Of a stretch of DNA of 23,434 bases, positions 10,715 through 18,626 are shown one piece after another (position 1 is the stretch's first letter; each line of letters opens with the position of its first letter). A program made the position numbers and the translations under genes. Source of the DNA: Thoreauomyces humboldtii (lineage: Eukaryota; Chytridiomycota; Chytridiomycetes; Spizellomycetales; Powellomycetaceae); assembly GCA_027596035.1 (NCBI GenBank), contig JADGJA010000324.1:1-23434 (forward strand), given 5' to 3'. Under the pieces are notes generated by a model. That model did no database searches and was not told where the DNA came from. It saw nothing but the letters and a program-made list of their open reading frames with translations.

Positions 10715-11463
10715 ATTCGAGATGCGATAGTTTCCCGACCGGTTCCGGAATCCATAGATGCTGATACATATTGTACACCTGTCCTTGCAAATACATACAA
10801 GCTAAAGCGCATATAGACTCCTTGCAAACGGAAAAGTCGGCCCGTAAAGTTAAATCCTTACGTGATAAAGCCGCCAGCATCTCTATCGAAAACCCGGCCG
10901 CTTGCCTAGGCCGCCTGCCTACACGACAATAGACTTCGAGCGGTCTCTTTGGAGTCTGACCCCCCGCGCTCCCCCGCGGCCCCGGCGGCGGGCTGACCGG
11001 TGTCGGAGCGGAATATTTGGTCAGCGTCGTAAAGGCGTTGCCGCGAAACCTGCAAGCGTCTGACAGGCCCAGAGGGACCATTGGCGGAAGCGGACGCGAG
11101 AGATGTCGTCTTGAGTAGAGGAACGGCATCTAAATCATCGATGACATCTACTTTACTGAACCAGTAGCATCCCGTGTGTTGTGTGGGCCGACGGTCAATG
11201 CCTTGTATCCACATCGCATCTCCTAGTGATACTGCTGTGGTAACCCACATCGCCGCGGCAGCTCTTTGAGGCTCTACGTGTCTTGCTGCTCAATGCGGGG
11301 CCGTCTGGCTGTGGGGTCGTTGTAGCAGGTCGCTACTTGTACAGGGTGACGAGAAGTGGGCAGGTGACACAAAGATCCGGCGCGAGCAAAAGGTTGCGAA
11401 GGTCTGCCCCGAGAATTCCGACAATCCCAAATCCTGCCAAGTAAGATCGACACCGCAGCAACC
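10715..11463. other. Intergenic region, no gene seen
   Basis: 749 bp holding the 3' UTR of the secreted-protein gene (AT-rich ATACATATTGTACA-like sequence near 10762) and the promoter of the FMP25-like gene. Minus-strand frames at 10698-11129 and 10906-11250 lack domains and overlap each other, so I regard them as chance frames. Confidence 0.5.
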
Positions 11464-13430
11464 ATGATTGCACGCTCAGCTTGTCGTCTGAGAGGTACGT
11501 ATGAGCCTTGGCTTTTCCAGCAGTGTCAGCGGCCGACTCCACGCCATGACCAAGATCTAATCTCACACTCCTCCAGCCGCCCGCGTTTCCATTCTTCAAC
11601 GTCGCGCACTCTCCACCCCTTCTCCTCCAGCACCAGCACCGGCACCAGCACCATCCTCCCCGCCGATTCCCCGTCCAGGGCCTCCCGGAAAGACCATCCG
11701 TCCTTCCGCCGTTCCTTCCACCCCTCATCCCTACACCAACCAGCAATATCAACCAAACTACAGGCTTCTGACCTTCCTCGCTGGCGCGACCCTAGGCGGG
11801 ATCTATTACCTGGCCGTCGTTCATGCCGATGCACCCGCTCCCCCCGCATCTTCCCTATCCCCATCCCCATCCCCGAAAGCATCCACGGATGAACAACCCA
11901 CGGTCCTCCCTGCAGTGTTCTTCACGACCAAGGAACTGGCCCAGGACAGAGTCCCCGTCGATCAGATCGCGGCCGCTCGAGGACGGCCGGGACTCTACCT
12001 CTGGGGAGCTGGGATCCGACAGGGGACTGTGTTCGAGGTCCCCTTGACCACAGAGGTGGCGAGGGACGTCGCGCTCGGGAAGGGTCACGCGGCGTGCGTG
12101 GACGCAAACGGGGATCTTGTTCAATGGGTCATGCCGACCGTTCCTTCCAACGGACGGTGGGACGGAAGGACCGGGGAGAGGGTCGAGGATGTTGTCAGAC
12201 CGAGGACCACGATCGTGGGCGGGGATCTGGTTCAGGTGGTCTGCACGGAAGCTCACGTTTACGCCGTATCGAGAAAGGGACGCGTGTATCGCGTGGTGAA
12301 GGCTACAGACAGCGACGATGCAACTCCCGTCAGGGTGCGTGAACCGGCTTGGTGGTGGCCATTTGGGTCGGATTCATCGACGCACGGTGTCACGACTTTT
12401 TCCGCCGAGAACGGACCCATCGATTCGTTGGCGGCGGGACCAAGACACGTCCTCGGCGTCACGACTCGCGGTCGTGCAGTCTCCACCAGCTCGGACGAAG
12501 CTTCCGTGGCAGGCACGCTCCCGTCATGGAAGCAGGTCGAGGGTTTGGAGGACATTGGAAAGGTTGCCCAGGTTGCATGCGGAGCCCAACATTCGTTGGT
12601 GCGATCAGCGGACGGACGCGTGTTCGGATACGGGGACAACACGTTCGGGGTAAGAAGAACGGGGGCTCCGTCTCAGGGTCATCTATCTCTGAACTTTCCT
12701 GCTAACTGGATCGAACCCTTGATTTCCACCACAGCAACTCGCGCAAGACATCAAACTCACCACCTTGTCCACGCCCACCCAACTTACCCTCACGCCACCC
12801 TCTGCCCGCTGCACCTCGATCGCAGCAGGCGGGAACACGACCCTCCTCACCCTCCGTACGACCACCAGTCCCTCCACGGACGTGGCAGCCTGCGGTACGG
12901 GTCTCTCGGGCCAGCTCGGCGACGGCACCTGGTCGCACGTGACGGCCCGAGGCGTCCAACCGGTTAGATCCGTCAGCGGGTTGACGGAATGGCACGAAGA
13001 CGACAGGACGATCCGGGGCGTCGGTGTGCGGAACCTGGCGGTCGCCGTCGGTGGCGGTCATTGCGGGATCGTGGTCGGTGGTGGTGCTAATGGAGGTGGG
13101 GAGACGGCCGGAGCGAGTCGAGGGGGGTCGTGGTTTGGTGGGAGGAAGAGGAGTGGGGATGATGGATTGCTGTACGGTGCCGATGTGATGCTGTGGGGTG
13201 CGAACGGGTCTGGACAGTTGGCGAGGAACGACGGGAAGAAGACGAACAGTCCGGTTCCTGTTCATCCTTTCCCCATCGCGTATGCGGAGGAAGGGAGGTT
13301 CAGCGAGGATGGAGGAAGGATGCAGGTTGCTTTGGCAGGGGACGTCAAGGTCAAGGGCAAGACTGTCAGGGCTGAGCAGAGGATGGTGTTGGGAGAGGGG
13401 GTGACAGGTGTTTACATGAGGGCTATTTGA
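11464..13430 (+). CDS. FMP25: Fmp25-like mitochondrial membrane protein with RCC1 repeats
   Basis: Predicted 599 aa from three exons (11464-11494, 11577-12649, 12735-13430) with introns of 82 and 85 nt. The N-terminus (MIARSACRLRA ARVSILQRRALS, split by intron 1) is Arg-rich without acids, as in matrix-targeting presequences. After a Pro/Ala linker, residues 74-92 (LLTFLAGATLGGIYYLAVV) form one membrane span. The rest contains RCC1-type blades: LYLWGAG, VACGAQHSLVRSADGRVFGYGDNTFGQL, VAACGTGLSGQLGDG and VMLWGANGSGQL. Yeast Fmp25 is an inner-membrane protein involved in assembly of respiratory complex III, and the layout presequence-membrane span-RCC1 fits it. The gene symbol is by architecture, so moderately sure. 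The ATG is in an ACCATGA context. The 3' end lies 34 bp from the convergent Myb gene. Confidence 0.8.
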
Positions 13431-13464
13431 GACCCAAGGATGTGTATTGCGTCAAAGATATGGT

Positions 13465-14478
13465 CTAGCCGGAACGACTGTCGGTGCCCGGCGGGGATTC
13501 CGCTACCTTCGCATCGAGTAATACCTTGCGACGATTCCTGAGCGCCGTGGGCGAACGGGACAGGCTTCGAGCCAATTTCGCCAAATTTCTGGAAGGGGAC
13601 CCGACAAGCGGGTCCTCCTCGGGAGTCCAACGCCCTTTACGAAGGGCAGGATTGATGACGTTCTCCCAGTGTAGGCGGACATTTTGCCCATCTCGACCGA
13701 TTTGCGAAGCGATTTTGATCCAAATGGGTCGTCCCATGTCTGCTAATGACTGCTCGTACATCTTTTGAATCTGGTCATCCTCCTTTGCCGAAAATGGTCC
13801 TTTCTTCAGAGTGGGGTTCAACTGGAAAGTCCAATGGGCCTGAACGCTCATGATAGGTCGACTGACTCAAGGCGTCCGCGGCGGATCGGAACGCTGCTGG
13901 CCAAGCTACGCGGGGCTGTCCCTCGAGGATTTCAGAAAGAAACTTGTCTTCAGCAGGGGTCCACTTTCCGCCTGCATCTGCCGAGACATAGTCCCACTGT
14001 CTGCGACACGCCTCGGGCGACTTCTCGACTGCTTCGGCGATAGATGTCCAGTCTGGACCAGTCTGGTCCAGTTTTCCCTCGCTGACGTGGCAGCTTCCAT
14101 GAGAATCTGCAGCTGTTCCGAAGTCCAGCCTCGGACACGCAGGGGAGGTGAAGGTTTCCGCAAGCGACGGTATCGCGTCTGTATACTGCGCGTCGTCCGA
14201 CCCATAAGTTTCCCGACCTCCACCCAGGAGAGTTTCTCGACGTCGCGTAAACGTGAGATCTGTTCCGATTCGGCAGGCGACCACGGATGGTTCGGGCGAA
14301 ACATGGGATCGAGCTCCTTTCCGGGTAGAGTGCGGATAGAACGCGAGAGACGATGCGTCACCACTGCAGTCCTTGCGAAGCACATGGACTGGACAACGGT
14401 TCTTGAAGGACTTGCAAGGTAACGAGAGCGTGTCACCGGACCCATGAAGGCACGCCAGATGAAGACGGATCTCCACAT
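13465..14478 (-). pseudogene. Five-repeat Myb/SANT protein, mitochondrial-type N-terminus, frame broken
   Basis: Myb repeats follow one another but sit in three frames. R1 (W66, W85, Y103) and the start of R2 (W118, W137) are in frame with the ATG at 14478. The rest of R2 (TSIAEAVEKSPEACRRQW) and R3 (KWTPAEDKF to SAADALSQSTYHE) are in a second frame. The end of R3 (QAHW), R4 (GPFSAKEDD, WIKIASQIG, VRLHW) and a shortened R5 (GRWTPEED, LAKLARSLSRSPTALRNRR) are in a third. The first break is a tandem decamer at 14051-14070; the second is a one-base excess near 13843-13845. The first 54 residues have nine Arg, one Lys and no acid, like a matrix presequence. It could be a decayed gene or an intact one with assembly errors. 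The target DNA is unknown. Confidence 0.7.
14051..14070. repeat. Tandem decamer inside Myb repeat 2
   Basis: GTCTGGACCA and GTCTGGTCCA stand in direct succession on the plus strand, followed by GTTTTC. Leaving out these 20 bases would join ENW to TSIAEAVEKSPEACRRQW with the exact spacing of a Myb repeat, so they look like an inserted duplication that shifts the frame by two. Confidence 0.7.
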
Positions 14479-14794
14479 CGTATGTTTCGACGAAACAGAG
14501 ACTTCGCGGGCAAGAGTACAGTACGTTGTTCGAAGGAGGGTGAGATTGTAGGACAACACGTCCAGTCGGCTCGGACACTGCGCTTTCCGCGTTCCGCGTC
14601 TTCCCACGCACAAGTCTCACCACCACCCACCCACCACCAGCCCACCACCATCAACAACCTTGGCCAACCTCCCAGGTGACTGTCAGGGCTCAGACTCGCT
14701 AGATCATCGCAGAACTTGCCTGCGAGATTACCCGTTCGAGGCCCTCTGCCTTTCTCTCCCTCTGATATCTCTTACATTTGAAATCGTGTGAACC
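14479..14794. promoter_or_regulatory. Divergent promoter of the Myb and coiled-coil genes
   Basis: 316 bp between the two start codons. A CAC/CCA-rich patch lies at about 14618-14650. No TATA box or clear binding site was seen. Confidence 0.5.
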
Positions 14795-15920
14795 ATGTCC
14801 GACCCGCTGGCATCTTCCTCTCAGCAACAGCAGCAGCAGCGACCTCCTAGCGAACCACGCATCCCCGCAGGTTCCACGACAGCGAGTCAACTCCCCACCT
14901 CAACCGTTCCTTTAGCCTCACAAGCCGGTCCCCTCCCACGTTCCCCTCAGAAGTCGGTCGGAGGAGGACCCATGGCACATCCGAAGCAACTCGTCCCTCT
15001 CTCCCCACAACAACCACCATCAGCTCCTTCCACCAACGCCGCACCATCCACCGCCACCGTCCCTGCTCCCGCACCCTCGAAGCTGACGACCTCGATAACC
15101 CTCCTCACGGAACGCGTCCGAACCGCACGAGAGCAGCTCGCCAAGATGACCTCCCAGACCGTCGAACTCCGTCAGCTGTGCAGGCTCCAGGAAGACGAGT
15201 GCGAGGTCCTCGACAGGGAGAAGAGGAGGGCCCACGAGGAGCTCGAGGACATGAAGGGGAGGATCGACGCGTTGATAGGGGAGAAGAAGGGCGTCGAGGC
15301 GAGGTTGGAGGAGATGAGGGGGGAGAACCAGAGGTTGGACGATGCCATAAAGGTACTGTCGCGAGCGAAGCGAGCGGGGTCCCTTCGTTCCTGGCGCGCG
15401 AAGCGCGCCCAGTTGCTCTTGCGAGCGAAGCGAGCGGTGTCTCTCGGCCCGCGAAGAGGGCCCTCCTTGTTCCCGGCGCGCGAAGCGCGCCCCGTTCCTA
15501 TCGCGAGCGAAGCGAGCGGGGTCTCTCGTTCCAGGTGCGCAAAGCGCGCCTAGTTGCTCTTGCGAGCGAAGCGAGCAGAGTCTCTCGACCCGCGAAGCGG
15601 GCTCTCCTGTTCCCGGCGCGCGAAGCGCGCCCACTTCTTTCGCGAGCGAAGCGAGCGGGGTCTCTCGTTCCTGGCGCGCGAAGCGCGCCCAGTTTATCTT
15701 GCGAGCGAAGCGAGCAAAGTCTCTTGGCCCGCGAAGCGGGCCATGCATTTCCTGCTCGATCTCTTGTTTGGTTTTCTTTCTCTCATCCTCAACCTTGACG
15801 TGCATCCCAACCATCATCCATCCATTCCAACCACATCCCTTCTCACTCTGCTTTCCCTGTTCTTTCTTCTAGGAGGGCGAAACGTCGGCCAGACAGTTGG
15901 GATCTCTCACCGTGGCATGA
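14795..15920 (+). CDS. Short coiled-coil protein of unknown function
   Basis: Predicted 201 aa from two exons, 14795-15352 and 15873-15920. I do not recognise the family. Residues 1-95 are disordered and rich in Gln, Pro, Ser and Ala, with a short poly-Gln run (residues 10-15). Residues 97 to about 186 are heptad-like and highly charged (LLTERVRTAREQLAKM, LDREKRRAHEELEDM, ARLEEMRGENQRLDD), so a long coiled coil is expected and a scaffold, tether or kinetochore role is possible. Exon 2 adds EGETSARQLGSLTVA. The join is phase 0 (AAG, GTACTG donor; TTCTTCTAG acceptor). The ATG lies in a GAACCATGT context. The 520-nt intron is over four times longer than any other in the window and carries the hairpin array. 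If it is not spliced, translation stops inside the array at 15553. Confidence 0.72.
15353..15872 (+). other. 520-nt intron hosting the hairpin repeat array
   Basis: Donor GTACTG, then the array from 15361 to 15742, then about 130 nt of CT-rich sequence with a CTTGAC branch-like motif and a TTTCTTCTAG acceptor. The normal splicing signals are kept at both ends, so the array looks inserted or expanded just after the donor. Confidence 0.8.
15361..15742. repeat. Array of GCGAAGC-core hairpin repeats, three families
   Basis: Fourteen units. Family A is GCGAGCGAAGCGAGC, six identical copies starting at 15361, 15421, 15503, 15562, 15642 and 15701. Family B is GGCGCGCGAAGCGCGCC at 15393, 15475, 15534 (variant), 15615 and 15673. 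Family C is GGCCCGCGAAGCGGGCC near 15446 (variant), 15588 (variant) and 15726. B and C are perfect 7-bp stems closed by a GAA loop. A can fold with G-C ends, tandem G-A pairs and the same GAA loop. The order is AB-ACB-AB-ACB-AB-AC. A-to-A spacings of 60, 82, 59, 80 and 59 give a higher-order period of about 140 bp. Spacings are not multiples of three, which argues against coding. Confidence 0.95.
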
Positions 15921-15994
15921 CTGATGTGTACTTTGTCTTCTGTCCCATATGTATGTCATAGGAAAAAAAACAAAACTCTTTCGATAAATATACA
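15921..15994. other. Tail-to-tail 3' region of coiled-coil and MFS genes
   Basis: Only 74 bp separate the two stop codons. The stretch is A-rich on the plus strand (15961-15975) and contains GATAAATATA, so the two transcripts very probably overlap at their 3' ends. Confidence 0.6.
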
Positions 15995-17755
15995 TCACAG
16001 ACCCGACAGAGTGGCCAATCCCACGGCCCCACCGAAACACGTCGCAACGATGAACACGGTCGCTCTCGACAAACCTCCACCTCCCAACAAACCCCACTGC
16101 CATAGGGACCCGGCCACGGCGGGGGCGACGGTCCTGGTGGCAGCGGAACACGTGCTGGCGAGTCCATGGACGAGTCCCAGATACTCTGACGTGACGGAAT
16201 CCGTGATGAGGAGGATGACGGCGAGGTATCCGAGGACCTCGGCGGTTCCCATGACGACCAGGACCGGGAACAAGAACGCGTATGGGGTGATGTCGGGCGA
16301 TGCTTGGGGAAGTGTCGAGACCAGGAGGGCCATGGCCGCGTTCCCCACCGTGAACGCCCAGACTCCCGCCGAGAAGGTTCCTTCCTTTCCCATGGCGTTC
16401 AATACGAATCGGAAGCAGAATAGCTGGCCGATGAGCTTGGTGATGGCGATGGTGGAGAGGTAGAGGGACGCGCTGCTGGCCGTCAGACCCAGTCCTCCTC
16501 CTTGAGCGGATCGAGGGGCGGAGAAGAAGAGGGGCGTGGCGGACATGTCGACCATGTTGACGAAAGCGATGGCGCAGTATCCGGCAATGGGAAGGAGGGT
16601 GCGACGGGTGAGGAGGGGGTGACTGGTGCTGGGTCGGGATGCCGTGGGTCCGTTGTCGTCCTCCCTCTGCTTGGACGACCCTGTCTCGGGATCACGGCTG
16701 TGACTTCGACGACGGTTTGGGAATGTGCCCTGTCCGTCGTCAGGCTTTGTTCGTCCGAGGTCATCGTTCTCCGTCCCGTCCATGTCCTCGTTCTGCAGGA
16801 GCGCTTGATAGTCTCCGACATCCCGCGGTACCGTATTTCCTGTCAACCCCGAGACCGTCAAACCACCACCACCACCGACACCACCGGCACGTCTCTTCTC
16901 CGTTCCCGTCCTCGTTTTCCTAGACTCCTTGATGCCGAACACGACGAAGCACCAACCGACGACCATCAGCGACACGCCCAATCCCGAAGCCAACGCAAAA
17001 GGACGATGCTCGAACCAGTTTCCGAACAACGCCGGCCACTTGAGATGCGGATTGACCAGAGCGCCCGCCATGACGGGTCCCAATATCCCTGCCAGACCGT
17101 ACACGCACCCATACATGGCGACGCCCCACGCCAGCCCCTTCCCTCCCGTCGGGAACAGTTCCCCCAACATCCCTTTGCTGATCGTCGAATTGCTCCCGAA
17201 CGCGCCGGCCAGCACCCTCGCGGTGAAGATCTGAGCGAAGGTGGTACCGAAGGTCAGGAGACTGGCGGCCAGGATCCCCATCGTCAACCCTAGGATCAAG
17301 ATCGGTCGTCTGCCGATGCGATCCGACGAGAATCCCCACACGACGTTCATGAAGAGGAGGGGAGCGTAGAAGGCGGATCCGAGGAGTCCCGTGTAGTATC
17401 CGACCTGGGATTCCGGGATGTCGCCCACGGACCGCACGATGAAGGGGTACAGGGGTATGAGCATGGCTTCCAGTATGCCTTCCGGTATCAGGGCGAGGAG
17501 GAGGAGGGTGGCCTGACGTTTGGCTTTCGGGTCGATGAGGTCGGACCGTGGACTGGCGGGTGCATTGGAGGAGCGTGCTGGAGAAGGTATGAGGAGGTTG
17601 CTGGTGGAGGAGAGTGGGGAGCCTGTGGGAGTCAGAGGATGGGCTTCAGTCCCGAGAACGTCGGATGGTGGTTCAAAGTCGTCGCTGACATCTGTGGAGT
17701 TGCTCTGCCTCGCTGTACGTATTGGGGGGTGGTGGTGGCTCCTCTTGCGACCCAT
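15995..17755 (-). CDS. Major facilitator superfamily transporter, ZIFL-like
   Basis: Intron-less 586-aa protein. A disordered N-terminus (1-80) is followed by about 12 membrane segments in two halves: roughly 83-275 and 385-584. The signature loop after the second span reads GFSSDRIGRRP (141-151, Asp145, Arg149, Arg150). GILGPVMAG (223-231) matches the antiporter-type motif C. A hydrophilic loop of about 110 residues separates the halves and is rich in charged residues. The late motif LGLVHGLASTCSAATRTVAP resembles the zinc-induced-facilitator-like/YCR023C group of fungal and plant MFS exporters. The substrate cannot be told from sequence. The ATG at 17755 is the first in the frame; only a TTG lies upstream. 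Confidence 0.88.
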   Translation of the reverse strand: MGRKRSHHHPPIRTARQSNSTDVSDDFEPPSDVLGTEAHPLTPTGSPLSSTSNLLIPSPARSSNAPASPRSDLIDPKAKRQATLLLLALIPEGILEAMLIPLYPFIVRSVGDIPESQVGYYTGLLGSAFYAPLLFMNVVWGFSSDRIGRRPILILGLTMGILAASLLTFGTTFAQIFTARVLAGAFGSNSTISKGMLGELFPTGGKGLAWGVAMYGCVYGLAGILGPVMAGALVNPHLKWPALFGNWFEHRPFALASGLGVSLMVVGWCFVVFGIKESRKTRTGTEKRRAGGVGGGGGLTVSGLTGNTVPRDVGDYQALLQNEDMDGTENDDLGRTKPDDGQGTFPNRRRSHSRDPETGSSKQREDDNGPTASRPSTSHPLLTRRTLLPIAGYCAIAFVNMVDMSATPLFFSAPRSAQGGGLGLTASSASLYLSTIAITKLIGQLFCFRFVLNAMGKEGTFSAGVWAFTVGNAAMALLVSTLPQASPDITPYAFLFPVLVVMGTAEVLGYLAVILLITDSVTSEYLGLVHGLASTCSAATRTVAPAVAGSLWQWGLLGGGGLSRATVFIVATCFGGAVGLATLSGL

Positions 17756-18626
17756 GTGGACGTTCGAATGTCGTGCAAGGACGAATGTGTTTCGGGAAAC
17801 TGGGGAACGGTTGACAAAACACAAGGACGCGTTCAGACGAAAGATCGTCTAATTCGAAGATCGTCGCTAATTAATCGAGCACGGGAGTCCGCGGTGCTCT
17901 GCATCGATTCAAAGACGTACGAAGAGCATGGTTCATGAATGCAAGGAAATCAAGGTGAACGGGAGTTACTAAACAACTACAAGAGAGCATTGCCCAAGCC
18001 CAAACCCGAGACCGAACCGTTTCTACCCAGGAGCTCCCATCAACATCACGATGGCCGATCCGCATTAATGCCGGACTTCGGCTAAGTCGTCGCGTTCGAC
18101 TGATGACAACGTCCTGGTGTCTGATCTCGCTCGGCGGTGCTGCCGAGGTGGCGTAACAGGCGACTTGATGCTTGGCCAGGCGCATGAACCATCAAATTAG
18201 CAGCGGTCCTCTCTTCAGCGCACGCTCGCCGATAGCTCGATCGTAGGTCCCCTGCCACCTTCGGTCACGCCTTGCATGCTCGTCGCAGTAAGTTTCTCGA
18301 GATAGCGATTCCAGGCCTCGCCGAGATCGCGCTTCCGACCGTGCTGTTCCGTGCCCTGATCCAGGTGCGCCCGCTCCGTCCGTTGTGGATGGTGAGGATG
18401 GGGATCATTGGGTATCATACTGCTAGATCATGATGCACCGATACATTCTGGTTCCGATGATGAGTACCTTACAGCGAATCTCAGAGAGGCAGAGAAAGCA
18501 ATAGGGAAAGCCCGTACATGTTTCATTCCAACTTTTGAAGATCCATGACACCCGTCATCCATATCATGATAGAAGCATCGTACAGTTCCACGTCGGCAAT
18601 TGAAGATAAAATGAGATTGGTTTCTT
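17756..18626. other. Intergenic region, no gene seen
   Basis: 871 bp between two minus-strand genes: MFS promoter on the left, 3' flank of the hydroxylase gene on the right. Short frames on both strands have no domain. I searched by eye for tRNA-like T-loops and found no pair of stems to support one. Confidence 0.5.

Noticed and set aside
10698..11250. Two minus-strand frames in the 10.7-11.3 kb gap
   Set aside because: They overlap each other and the end of the secreted-protein gene, with no recognisable motif.
13841..13910. 70-nt intron in the Myb gene (GTAGCT to GTTCAG)
   Set aside because: It would restore frame but deletes the second half of repeat 3, whose unspliced sequence matches the Myb consensus at the right spacing. 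Kept only as an alternative.
15361..15742. CRISPR-like array of regularly spaced repeats
   Set aside because: The 'spacers' are themselves homologous and contain the B and C hairpins, spacing alternates between about 60 and 80 bp, and the array lies inside a spliced eukaryotic gene.
15353..15798. Coding reading of the array (RAKRA, SERSER-like frames on both strands)
   Set aside because: Unit spacings of 60, 82, 59, 80 and 59 keep changing the frame, good donor and acceptor sites flank the region, and the exon-exon join is in phase.
18060..18160. tRNA-like T-loop (GTTCGACT)
   Set aside because: The flanking bases do not form a T stem and no acceptor stem or anticodon arm could be built.
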